NCBI RefSeq assembly: GCF_003490595.1
Contig: NZ_QQGY01000011.1
Location: forward strand, 1-64,000
DNA from: Haemophilus haemolyticus_L
GTDB taxonomy: Bacteria > Pseudomonadota > Gammaproteobacteria > Enterobacterales > Pasteurellaceae
Length of the DNA stretch: 64,000 bases
Direction: 5' to 3'
How positions within the stretch are numbered: the first letter of the stretch is position 1; the number at the start of each line of letters is the position of its first letter. A program made the translations under genes and the position numbers. Below the pieces are notes generated by a model. The model made no database searches. It was not told the DNA's origin and saw nothing but the letters and a program-made list of their open reading frames with translations. Shown here piece by piece: positions 51,949-59,563 of the stretch.

Positions 51949-52500
51949 ATGCGATTCACAAAAACACTTCTTACCACCGCACTTTTCGGTGCTTCTGTAT
52001 TTTCTTTTCACTCCACCGCTTGGGCGGATACGCTGGTACAGCAATACGAACAAGGTTTAACCGCTTATAAGCAAAGCGACTATCAAACTGCCTTTAAACT
52101 TTGGTTGCCTTTGGCGGAGCAGGGAAATGCAAGTGCTCAATTTAATTTGGGTGATATGTATGCCGACGGACGTGGGGTAAAACAAGATGATGTTGAAGCC
52201 GTGAAATGGTTTCGCAAAGCGGCGGAGCAGGGAAATGCAACGGCTCAAGGTCGTTTGGGCAATGTGTATTCTGATGGGAGAGGCGTCAAACAAGATGATT
52301 TTGAAGCCGTGAAATGGTATCGCAAAGCCGCGGAGCAAGGAAGTGCACCGGCTCAAGGTATTCTAGGAGCTGCATATATTTTAGGAAAAGGAGTTCAAGT
52401 AAATAAATCTTTAGCTAAAGAATGGTTTCGTAAGGCTTGTGATAATGGAGAACAAAAAGCATGTGAATTTTACGGTAAGCTAAATAGAGGGGAACTCTAA
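51949..52500 (+). CDS. Secreted Sel1-repeat protein A
   Basis: The 183-residue precursor has a signal peptide (residues 1-26, ending AWA) and then four Sel1-like repeats. The middle ones share a precise 36-residue, 108-bp period (units begin at 52114, 52222 and 52330), each with AxxxLGxxYxxGRGVKQDDxEAVKWxRKAAEQG. The C-terminus has a Cys pair in KACDNGEQKAC. The ATG at 51949 fits the signal peptide. The stop overlaps the next gene as TAATG. A paralogue with nearly the same signal-peptide DNA lies at 53724. The periplasmic role is unknown. Confidence 0.85.
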   Translation: MRFTKTLLTTALFGASVFSFHSTAWADTLVQQYEQGLTAYKQSDYQTAFKLWLPLAEQGNASAQFNLGDMYADGRGVKQDDVEAVKWFRKAAEQGNATAQGRLGNVYSDGRGVKQDDFEAVKWYRKAAEQGSAPAQGILGAAYILGKGVQVNKSLAKEWFRKACDNGEQKACEFYGKLNRGEL

Positions 52501-53711
52501 TGCCAACTTTACAATGTGAATTTTGGAATGTAGGGCAAGGGTTATTTTCAAGTGGGCGTATTCAAATGGGAGACGCCCCAGCCTTTCATTGGGTTTATGA
52601 TTGTGGCACGAATTCAAGTCCGAAACTTATTCAAAATGCCATACAAAAATATAACCAGCAAGAAAATAATGCTGATATTGATTTATTAGTGCTTTCGCAT
52701 TTTGATAAAGATCATATTAGTGGTGTAAAAGAACTACTCAAAAATGGGCGAAAAATAAAACGCTGGGTTGTGCCTTATTATCCTTTATGGCAACGCTTAG
52801 TAATTGCTTCTCTTTTAGATATTCAGCCAGATGATGAAGAATGGAGATTTTATCAGAACCCTATTCAATATTTAAAAGCTGATTTTGCTGAAGAATTAAA
52901 AGAAACCCAATTTCTCTTATTACCTGCAAAAGAAAATGAGAGTGAAATTTCGAGAAGGCTTGAACCAAGTAATTTTGATGATGTACTTTCTTTTGAAACT
53001 ACTGAAAAATTATCAAATGAATTTGATAACTTAGAACAAAATGTACATTGGCTCAATCCTGATAAAGCCCTTTTATTTAGAAAATACGGAGATCTGTTTG
53101 AATTTGTTTTATATAACGTGCCATTTCATTTGCTTGCAAAAGTGCCAGCAAGTTTGACTGCTTTTCAAAAGCAGGTTAAACAAATTATTCAATCTCATCA
53201 CTTTAATTCCACAGATCCAACGCCAGCCTTAAAAACACTCTACACTCTCACATTTGGAAATGGAGGTAAAAACAAAAATATCATTTCTCAATATTTATAT
53301 ATTCGAAATATAAACCCCCTTTCTTTTTGGAGAATGGGAAATCATCATATTTTTGATGTTTCGACAGACAATGAAAATGAAATAGTGGTTATTCCAAAGA
53401 ATAAAACAAAAAATGCCATTTTATACACTGGCGATGCGTTTTTAAACGATTTGCCATTATTAACCGATTTAACGCAATCATTAGGTGTAGAACGAATGGC
53501 GAGAATTTATTGCTTACAAGTTCCCCATCACGGTTCAAAGCATAATTGGCAGCAAGGATTAGCGAACATATTTTCGCCTTGTCTTAGTGTGTTTTCAGCA
53601 GATGGCCAGCGACGAAATGGGCACCCACATAGCGAAGTACTTAAAGATTTTTCGACTTATACGCCAATTTTAGTGAATAAAAATAAAAGATTATCCATTC
53701 ATTCAATTTAA
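52500..53711 (+). CDS. ComEC-like metallo-beta-lactamase-fold hydrolase
   Basis: The 403-residue protein has no signal peptide or membrane segment. It begins with the ComEC/Rec2-type FWNVGQG (residues 8-14). The metal-site motif is SHFDKDH at 66-72 (His67, Asp69, Asp71, His72), followed late by YTGDAF (about 318) and VPHHGSKHN (about 341). These are the metal ligands of the MBL nuclease/phosphodiesterase group related to the C-terminal domain of competence protein ComEC. Residues 120-300 are a family-specific insertion I do not recognise. Being sandwiched and coupled between two Sel1 genes, it probably acts with them. Substrate is unknown; nucleic acid or cyclic nucleotide is a guess. Confidence 0.8.
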   Translation: MPTLQCEFWNVGQGLFSSGRIQMGDAPAFHWVYDCGTNSSPKLIQNAIQKYNQQENNADIDLLVLSHFDKDHISGVKELLKNGRKIKRWVVPYYPLWQRLVIASLLDIQPDDEEWRFYQNPIQYLKADFAEELKETQFLLLPAKENESEISRRLEPSNFDDVLSFETTEKLSNEFDNLEQNVHWLNPDKALLFRKYGDLFEFVLYNVPFHLLAKVPASLTAFQKQVKQIIQSHHFNSTDPTPALKTLYTLTFGNGGKNKNIISQYLYIRNINPLSFWRMGNHHIFDVSTDNENEIVVIPKNKTKNAILYTGDAFLNDLPLLTDLTQSLGVERMARIYCLQVPHHGSKHNWQQGLANIFSPCLSVFSADGQRRNGHPHSEVLKDFSTYTPILVNKNKRLSIHSI

Positions 53712-53723
53712 TAGGAAAACAAA

Positions 53724-54272
53724 ATGAAACTAACAAAAACACTTTTTACCACCGCACTTTTCGGTGCTTCTGTATTTTCTTTTCAATCTACTGCTTGGGC
53801 AATAGAACAAAGCCAAATAATTCAACTTCAGCAGCTATATAAGCAAAAAGACCTCAAAGCGATGTTGGCAATTATTCACCCCTTGGCAGAGCAAGGTGAT
53901 GCGAGCGCCCAACTTCTTTTGGGAAGTATGTATGAAAAAGGAGAAGGCGTAAAACAAGATGGTTTTGAAGCGACGAAATGGTATCGCAAAGCGGCGAAGC
54001 AAGGACATGCAGGTGCTCAGGTTAGTTTAGGTTCGGCTTATGTTGCAGGGCGTGGCGTAAGAAAAGATTATACCGAAGCCGTGAAGTGGTTTAAGAAAGC
54101 AGCAGAAAATGGTAGTGCTGATGGTCAGCTTAAGTTAGGTCTGATGTATTTTAGTGGACAAGGTATTCAGGAAGATAGAACACTCGCCAAAGAATGGCTT
54201 GGTAAGGCTTGTAATAATGGAGAACAAACAGGATGTATATATTACGATAAGCTAAATAGAGGGGAATGGTAA
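53724..54272 (+). CDS. Secreted Sel1-repeat protein B
   Basis: The 182-residue precursor has a signal peptide (1-26, AWA) and about four Sel1-like repeats, for example AQLLLGSMYEKGEGVKQDGFEATKWYRKAAKQG. The C-terminal Cys pair ACNNGEQTGC and final KLNRGEW parallel Sel1 protein A (KLNRGEL). A 53-bp stretch of the signal-peptide region (53733-53785) matches 51958-52010 with a single difference, far closer than the rest, suggesting recent duplication or gene conversion. It starts 12 bp after the hydrolase gene, with AGGAAAAC upstream. Confidence 0.85.
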   Translation: MKLTKTLFTTALFGASVFSFQSTAWAIEQSQIIQLQQLYKQKDLKAMLAIIHPLAEQGDASAQLLLGSMYEKGEGVKQDGFEATKWYRKAAKQGHAGAQVSLGSAYVAGRGVRKDYTEAVKWFKKAAENGSADGQLKLGLMYFSGQGIQEDRTLAKEWLGKACNNGEQTGCIYYDKLNRGEW

Positions 54273-54374
54273 TAATGAAAATTGGCAATTAAAAAGAAGA
54301 GACTCATAAATAGTAAGTAAGTCACCAACACAAAGCGTCTGAGATTCTTAATCTCCTTCGCTGTCAATTTTCCT

Positions 54375-54408
54375 TAAAATCGGCTAGAATAGGCCGATTT
54401 TATTTTTG
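54375..54408 (+). terminator. Terminator after the Sel1-hydrolase-Sel1 unit
   Basis: TAAAATCGGC (54375-54384) pairs with GCCGATTTTA (54393-54402), followed by TTTTT. It closes the trio before prfA. Confidence 0.8.
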
Positions 54409-54427
54409 GCTTTAACTTTATAAAAAT

Positions 54428-55510
54428 ATGAAAGATTCTATTATTGCAAAACTTGAAAGTTTAAAAGAACGTTATGAAGAGCTAGAAGCCTTATTGGGCG
54501 ATGTTTCTGTAATTAGTGATCAGGATAAATTCCGTGCATATTCTAAAGAATATTCTCAACTTGAAGAAGTGGTGAAATGTTTTAATCGTTGGACGCAATT
54601 AAATCAAAATATTGAAGAAGCTGAAATATTGCTCGACGATCCTGAAATGAAAGAAATGGCGCAAATGGAAATCGAAGAATCCAAAGCGGAAATTGAAGAA
54701 GTGGAACAACAACTTCAAATTCTTTTACTGCCGAAAGATCCTAATGATGAATATAACTGCTATTTAGAAATCCGTGCGGGAACAGGCGGTGATGAAGCGG
54801 GTATTTTTGCGGGTGATTTATTCCGTATGTACAGTCGCTATGCTGAAAGTAAACGCTGGCGTGTAGAAATGCTAAGTGCTAACGAAAGTGAGCAAGGCGG
54901 TTATAAAGAGGTGATTGTTAAAGTCACTGGCGAAGGTGTGTATGGTCAGTTGAAGTTTGAATCTGGCGGTCATCGTGTGCAACGCGTACCAAAAACTGAA
55001 TCGCAAGGGCGTATCCACACTTCTGCTTGTACTGTCGCGGTAATGCCAGAATTGCCAGAATCTGAAATGCCAGAAATTAATCCTGCAGATTTGCGTATTG
55101 ATACTTATCGCTCATCAGGCGCAGGTGGTCAGCACGTAAATACAACGGATTCTGCGGTGCGTATTACACACATTCCAACAGGTATTGTGGTGGAATGTCA
55201 GGATGAGCGTTCACAGCACAAAAATAAAGCGAAAGCAATGTCAGTATTAGCGTCACGTATTGTTCAAGCAGAGCAAGAACGCCAAGCCGCAGAACAAACA
55301 GATATGCGCCGTAACTTATTAGGTTCGGGCGATCGTTCTGATAAAATTCGTACATATAATTATCCGCAAGGTCGAGTCACAGATCACCGTATCAATCTCA
55401 CTATTTACCGTTTGGATGAAGTGATGAATGGTAAAATTGATGAACTGATTCAGCCGATTATTACCGAATATCAAGCGGATCAGTTGGCGGCATTGTCTGA
55501 ACAGAATTAA
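54428..55510 (+). CDS. prfA: Peptide chain release factor 1
   Basis: Decodes UAA and UAG at the ribosome. The 360-residue protein equals E. coli RF1. The catalytic GGQ is in SSGAGGQHVNTTDSAVRITH near residue 233. The codon-recognition tripeptide region is present as PxT-type residues near position 188 (VPKTESQGRIHTS). The GGQ glutamine is the substrate of PrmC, whose gene lies 500 bp downstream. Confidence 0.96.
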   Translation: MKDSIIAKLESLKERYEELEALLGDVSVISDQDKFRAYSKEYSQLEEVVKCFNRWTQLNQNIEEAEILLDDPEMKEMAQMEIEESKAEIEEVEQQLQILLLPKDPNDEYNCYLEIRAGTGGDEAGIFAGDLFRMYSRYAESKRWRVEMLSANESEQGGYKEVIVKVTGEGVYGQLKFESGGHRVQRVPKTESQGRIHTSACTVAVMPELPESEMPEINPADLRIDTYRSSGAGGQHVNTTDSAVRITHIPTGIVVECQDERSQHKNKAKAMSVLASRIVQAEQERQAAEQTDMRRNLLGSGDRSDKIRTYNYPQGRVTDHRINLTIYRLDEVMNGKIDELIQPIITEYQADQLAALSEQN

Positions 55511-55562
55511 TGATAGGGGCATCTGATTTCAGATGTCCTTTTTAACTTTAAAGGGAAATAAA

Positions 55563-56003
55563 ATGATGATTGAAAATCAAAAAGATGCTGAATTTTCTTC
55601 TGCTTTCAAGCCTTCTCAACCTGCTCAAGCGAGCCGTTTTAAACGTTGGCTTGCAAGTATAATTAATGGGCTTGTGTTTTGGGTGATGGTTGGTCTTGGT
55701 TTTGCATTGGGGGATTTTGCTGGTGTATTAGGGACGATGGTATATATTGGTTTTCAGTTATATTTCATGAAAACTTATGGCCAAACAATGGCAAAACGTT
55801 GGTTAGGCTTGCGCGTATTTAATTATCATACTAATCAGCCTGTTGAATTTGGTAAATACATCGGCCGTGAGATTATTGATATTTTATTGGCATGGACAAG
55901 TTTCTTATTGATTATTAGCGGTATTGTTGCACTTGTGCGCGATGATCGTCGTTCTTTAACTGATTTATTGGCTGGCACGATTGTGTTAAAAGACGAAAAA
56001 TAA
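55563..56003 (+). CDS. RDD-family inner membrane protein
   Basis: The 146-residue protein has about three transmembrane segments (residues 35-60, 62-82 and 110-132). The RDD signature is ASRFKRWLASIING near the start, with later DDRRSLTDLLAGTIVL in which the conserved DxxAGTxV tail is clear. The molecular function of small RDD proteins is mostly unknown. ATG 55563 or 55566 is used; AAGGGAAA precedes. The stop overlaps prmC as TAATG. Confidence 0.8.
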   Translation: MMIENQKDAEFSSAFKPSQPAQASRFKRWLASIINGLVFWVMVGLGFALGDFAGVLGTMVYIGFQLYFMKTYGQTMAKRWLGLRVFNYHTNQPVEFGKYIGREIIDILLAWTSFLLIISGIVALVRDDRRSLTDLLAGTIVLKDEK

Positions 56004-56881
56004 TGAATTATAAAGAATGGCTGGCACAAGCGATTGCGGATTTAGCACAAAAAAATCCCACTGAAAATAGTAAAATTGATGCGCTTGTGCTTCTTCAACA
56101 TGCTACTGGTAAATCGCGTACGCGAATCCTTGCTTTTGATGATACCGAGATTGATGAAAAAGTGCGGTTAAAATTGACCGCACTTTTAGATCGTCGTTTA
56201 AAAGGCGAACCTATCGCTTATATTCTTGGCGAAAAAGAATTTTGGTCATTGCCATTAAATGTCTCAAAAGGCACATTGATTCCAAGACCAGATACTGAAA
56301 TTCTCGTAGAGAAAGCATTACAAATTGCGTTAGAAAAACTGGAAGAAAATCCACCGCACTTTCGTATTCTTGATCTTGGCACAGGCACAGGCGCTATCGC
56401 GTTAGCATTAGCATCGGAGCTTTCCTCTATTTGTCAAAAACGACAAATTTTATTAGAGATAATTGGGGTTGATTTTATGCCCGATGTTGTGGCGTTAGCC
56501 CAATCTAATGCGGAAAGAAATCAGCTAAATGTGAAATTTTTACAGAGCCGTTGGTTTGAAAATATAACAGGGAAGTTTGATCTTATTGTCAGCAATCCGC
56601 CTTATATTGATGCGCAAGATGAACATTTACGTCAAGGCGATGTGCGTTTTGAACCGCTTTCTGCATTAGTTGCCAATGATGCTGGTTATGCTGATTTACG
56701 TCATATTATTGAATTAGCGCCGAGTTATTTGAATTCTAATGGGGCATTATTGCTTGAACACGGATGGCAACAAGGCGAAAAAGTGCGGTCAATTTTCCAA
56801 GAAAATCATTGGGAAATGGTTGAAACCGTGCGTGATTATGGCGACAATGAGCGCGTCACTTTAGGTTTTTGGAAGAAGTAA
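56003..56881 (+). CDS. prmC: Release factor N5-glutamine methyltransferase
   Basis: Methylates the GGQ glutamine of RF1 and RF2. The N-terminal helical domain binds the release factor. The SAM-binding motif ILDLGTGTGAIALALAS is near residues 121-137 and the amide-methylase motif NPPYID near residue 197. 292 residues is typical. It starts within the stop codon of the RDD gene, and its own stop overlaps the next gene. Confidence 0.95.
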   Translation: MNYKEWLAQAIADLAQKNPTENSKIDALVLLQHATGKSRTRILAFDDTEIDEKVRLKLTALLDRRLKGEPIAYILGEKEFWSLPLNVSKGTLIPRPDTEILVEKALQIALEKLEENPPHFRILDLGTGTGAIALALASELSSICQKRQILLEIIGVDFMPDVVALAQSNAERNQLNVKFLQSRWFENITGKFDLIVSNPPYIDAQDEHLRQGDVRFEPLSALVANDAGYADLRHIIELAPSYLNSNGALLLEHGWQQGEKVRSIFQENHWEMVETVRDYGDNERVTLGFWKK

Positions 56882-57684
56882 TGAAATATTATCGACGTGC
56901 GTTATACGATCAATTTGTGCATTTTTATCTTGTTATCTCAGATGATGGCAGCTCAGAAGCACAACTTCGGGGAACAATTGGTGGGCTTGTGCGTAAAGCG
57001 CGTAAAGCAATTTCGCTAGATTGTCCGAAAGAAGAGCAGATTCATCAGTTACTACAGCTATTTTATGGTGATTGGGGCTTTCATTGCGATCCAGAAGATT
57101 ATTTTTATGCTCGCAATTTATATTTGCCTTATGTGTTTCAACATCGTCAAGGTATGCCAGTGACTCTTGGGGCGATAGTGCTTTATTTAGCTGACGTATT
57201 AGATTTACCAATTTATCCTGTCAATTTCCCAACACAGCTCATTTTACGTGCTGAAGTAAGAGATGAAGTGGCTTTTATTGATCCTTGGGATGGTACTTAT
57301 ATTTCACAAGAAAAATTGCAGCAACTTTATGAAGGTGCATTTGGGTTTGGGGCGAAAATTCAACCCGAAGAACTTGAAAGAGCCGATCTTTCTTTGCTTT
57401 ATTCTCGTTTTGAGCAACTGGTGAAAAATGCGCTTATTCGTGAAGAGCATAACGATATGGCATACCACTATATTAAGAGTTTAATGATTACTGATGCTGA
57501 AAATCCTTATCACATCCGCGATCGCGGTTTAGTTTTAGCTCAGATGGGCGCTTACCCTTCAGCATTAAAAGATTTAGAATTTTTTGTGGAACGTTGTCCA
57601 GAAGACCCAACTGCGACTTTAATCCGAACTCAACTTTTAGAACTTAAGGGCGAGATTGATAAAGACTCTTTTGCCCTCCATTAA
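56881..57684 (+). CDS. SirB1-like transglutaminase-fold/TPR protein
   Basis: From ATG 56881 (TAATG overlap with prmC) the protein has 267 residues. The N-terminal part is a transglutaminase-like domain of the SirB1_N type, with RQGMPVTLGAIVLYLADVLDLPIYPVNFPTQLILRAE. The usual catalytic Cys is not evident, so it may be non-enzymatic. The C-terminal part has TPR-like helices (AQMGAYPSALKDLEFFVERCPEDP). In E. coli the homologue (YchA/SirB1) also lies near prfA-prmC and kdsA. Function unknown. Confidence 0.85.
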   Translation: MKYYRRALYDQFVHFYLVISDDGSSEAQLRGTIGGLVRKARKAISLDCPKEEQIHQLLQLFYGDWGFHCDPEDYFYARNLYLPYVFQHRQGMPVTLGAIVLYLADVLDLPIYPVNFPTQLILRAEVRDEVAFIDPWDGTYISQEKLQQLYEGAFGFGAKIQPEELERADLSLLYSRFEQLVKNALIREEHNDMAYHYIKSLMITDAENPYHIRDRGLVLAQMGAYPSALKDLEFFVERCPEDPTATLIRTQLLELKGEIDKDSFALH

Positions 57685-57698
57685 TTTAAGGAAAATTT

Positions 57699-58553
57699 AT
57701 GCAAAATAAAATTGTAAAAATCGGCAATATTGATGTTGCAAATAACAAACCTTTCGTGCTTTTTGGCGGAATGAACGTACTTGAAAGTCGCGATATGGCA
57801 ATGCAAGTATGTGAAGCTTATGTGCAAGTGACAGAGAAACTTAGCGTGCCTTACGTATTTAAAGCTTCTTTTGACAAAGCAAATCGTTCATCTATTCATT
57901 CTTACCGTGGCCCTGGCATGGAAGAAGGATTAAAAATTTTCCAAGAATTAAAAGATACGTTCGGTGTAAAAATTATTACCGATGTACACGAAATCTATCA
58001 ATGTCAGCCCGTTGCAGATGTTGTCGATATTATTCAACTTCCAGCCTTTTTGGCGCGTCAAACAGATCTCGTTGAAGCGATGGCAAAAACAGGTGCAGTG
58101 ATTAATGTGAAAAAACCACAATTCTTAAGCCCGGGTCAAATGGGCAATATCGTGGAAAAAATCGAAGAATGTGGTAACGATAAAATCATTCTTTGTGATC
58201 GTGGAACAAATTTTGGATACGATAATTTAATTGTGGATATGCTTGGTTTCAGCGTGATGAAAAAAGCATCTAAGGGCAGCCCAGTTATTTTTGATGTAAC
58301 CCATTCACTTCAATGCCGTGATCCATTTGGGGCTGCATCAGGTGGCCGTCGTGCACAAGTCACTGAATTAGCGCGTTCAGGTTTAGCTGTAGGTATTGCA
58401 GGTTTATTCTTAGAAGCGCATCCAAATCCAAATCAAGCGAAATGTGATGGCCCATCAGCTTTACCACTTTCCGCTCTTGAAGGCTTTGTCTCTCAAATGA
58501 AGGCGATTGATGATTTAGTAAAATCTTTCCCAGAATTGGATACATCTATCTAA
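57699..58553 (+). CDS. kdsA: 3-deoxy-D-manno-octulosonate 8-phosphate synthase
   Basis: Condenses arabinose 5-phosphate with PEP to give KDO-8-phosphate for the inner core of lipooligosaccharide. The 284-residue TIM barrel includes FKASFDKANRSS near residue 55, PAFLARQTDLVEAMA near residue 112, NVKKPQFLSPGQM with an Asn, and FDVTHSLQ near residue 199. Asn at the N-V-K-K position marks the metal-independent class, as in E. coli. Same gene order (prfA, prmC, sirB1, kdsA) as in E. coli. Confidence 0.96.
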   Translation: MQNKIVKIGNIDVANNKPFVLFGGMNVLESRDMAMQVCEAYVQVTEKLSVPYVFKASFDKANRSSIHSYRGPGMEEGLKIFQELKDTFGVKIITDVHEIYQCQPVADVVDIIQLPAFLARQTDLVEAMAKTGAVINVKKPQFLSPGQMGNIVEKIEECGNDKIILCDRGTNFGYDNLIVDMLGFSVMKKASKGSPVIFDVTHSLQCRDPFGAASGGRRAQVTELARSGLAVGIAGLFLEAHPNPNQAKCDGPSALPLSALEGFVSQMKAIDDLVKSFPELDTSI

Positions 58554-58567
58554 GAAAATATTTAAGC

Positions 58568-58597
58568 AAAAGTGCGGTTAATTTTGACCGCACTTTG
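58568..58597 (+). terminator. Opposed uptake signals after kdsA
   Basis: AAAAGTGCGGT (58568-58578) pairs with ACCGCACTTT (58587-58596) around TAATTTTG. No T-tract follows, so read-through into the dehydrogenase gene is likely. Confidence 0.45.
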
Positions 58598-58615
58598 TAT
58601 ATAAAAGGAGAAACA

Positions 58616-59563
58616 ATGAATATTGTCTTTTTAGATAGCACGGCTATCCCTAAACATATCCCTATTCCTCGTCCAAGTTTTGCGCATACTTGGATTGAAT
58701 ATGATCATACATCTTCTGCAGAAACGATTGAACGAGCGAGAGATGCTGATATTGTTATTACGAGCAAAGTTATTTTTGATCGAGAAACGTTAAAACAATT
58801 ACCTAAGTTAAAGTTGATTGCGATTACCGCAACTGGTACAAATAATGTTGATCTTGTGGCTGCCGAAGAAATGGGAATCGCCGTGCGTAATGTGACAGGT
58901 TATTCCAGTACAACCGTGCCAGAACACGTAATCGGCCTGATTTTTTCTTTAAAACACAGCTTGGCAGGTTGGTTACGCGATCAATCGGAAGCAAAATGGC
59001 CTAAAAGCAAACAATTTTGTTATTTTGATTACCCAATTACAGATGTGCGCGGTTCCACATTGGGCGTATTTGGTAAAGGTTGCTTAGGGACAGAAGTGGG
59101 GCGTTTGGCGAATGCACTGGGAATGAAAGTACTTTATGCAGAACACAAAGATGCCACTGTTTGCCGTGAAGGCTATATGCCCTTTGATGAAGTCTTAAGA
59201 CAAGCGGATATTGTGACGTTGCATTGTCCATTAACCGAAACAACCAAGAATTTAATTAATGCAGACACCTTATCCAAAATGAAAAAAGGTGCATTTTTGA
59301 TTAATACAGGGCGTGGGCCTTTGATTGATGAAGTTGCCTTAGTTGATGCGTTAAAAACGGGGCATTTAGGCGGAGCGGCGTTGGATGTAATGGTAAAAGA
59401 GCCACCAGAAAAAGATAATCCGTTAATTTTAGCGGCAAAAACTATGCCTAATTTAATTATCACCCCGCATATTGCTTGGGCGAGTGATAGTGCAGTGACA
59501 ACATTAGTTGGCAAAGTAATGCAAAACATCGAAGAATTTGTACAACAATTAAATCAAAAATAA
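58616..59563 (+). CDS. D-2-hydroxyacid dehydrogenase (HprA/GhrB-like)
   Basis: A 315-residue NAD(P)-dependent dehydrogenase of the glycerate/hydroxypyruvate reductase group. The Rossmann motif is LGVFGKGCLGTEVGRLANALG near residue 147. Catalytic Arg lies in INTGRGPLIDE near residue 237, Glu in VKEPPE near residue 266 and His in ITPHIAWAS near residue 286. The substrate may be hydroxypyruvate, glyoxylate or another 2-ketoacid and is not fixed by sequence. AAAGGAG precedes ATG 58616. The stop overlaps lolC as TAATG. Confidence 0.85.
   Translation: MNIVFLDSTAIPKHIPIPRPSFAHTWIEYDHTSSAETIERARDADIVITSKVIFDRETLKQLPKLKLIAITATGTNNVDLVAAEEMGIAVRNVTGYSSTTVPEHVIGLIFSLKHSLAGWLRDQSEAKWPKSKQFCYFDYPITDVRGSTLGVFGKGCLGTEVGRLANALGMKVLYAEHKDATVCREGYMPFDEVLRQADIVTLHCPLTETTKNLINADTLSKMKKGAFLINTGRGPLIDEVALVDALKTGHLGGAALDVMVKEPPEKDNPLILAAKTMPNLIITPHIAWASDSAVTTLVGKVMQNIEEFVQQLNQK

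Noticed and set aside
54273..54374. Small RNA between Sel1 protein B and prfA
   Set aside because: A small hairpin GAGATTCTTAATCTC is present, but I see no promoter of quality; the following terminator is explained by the upstream operon.
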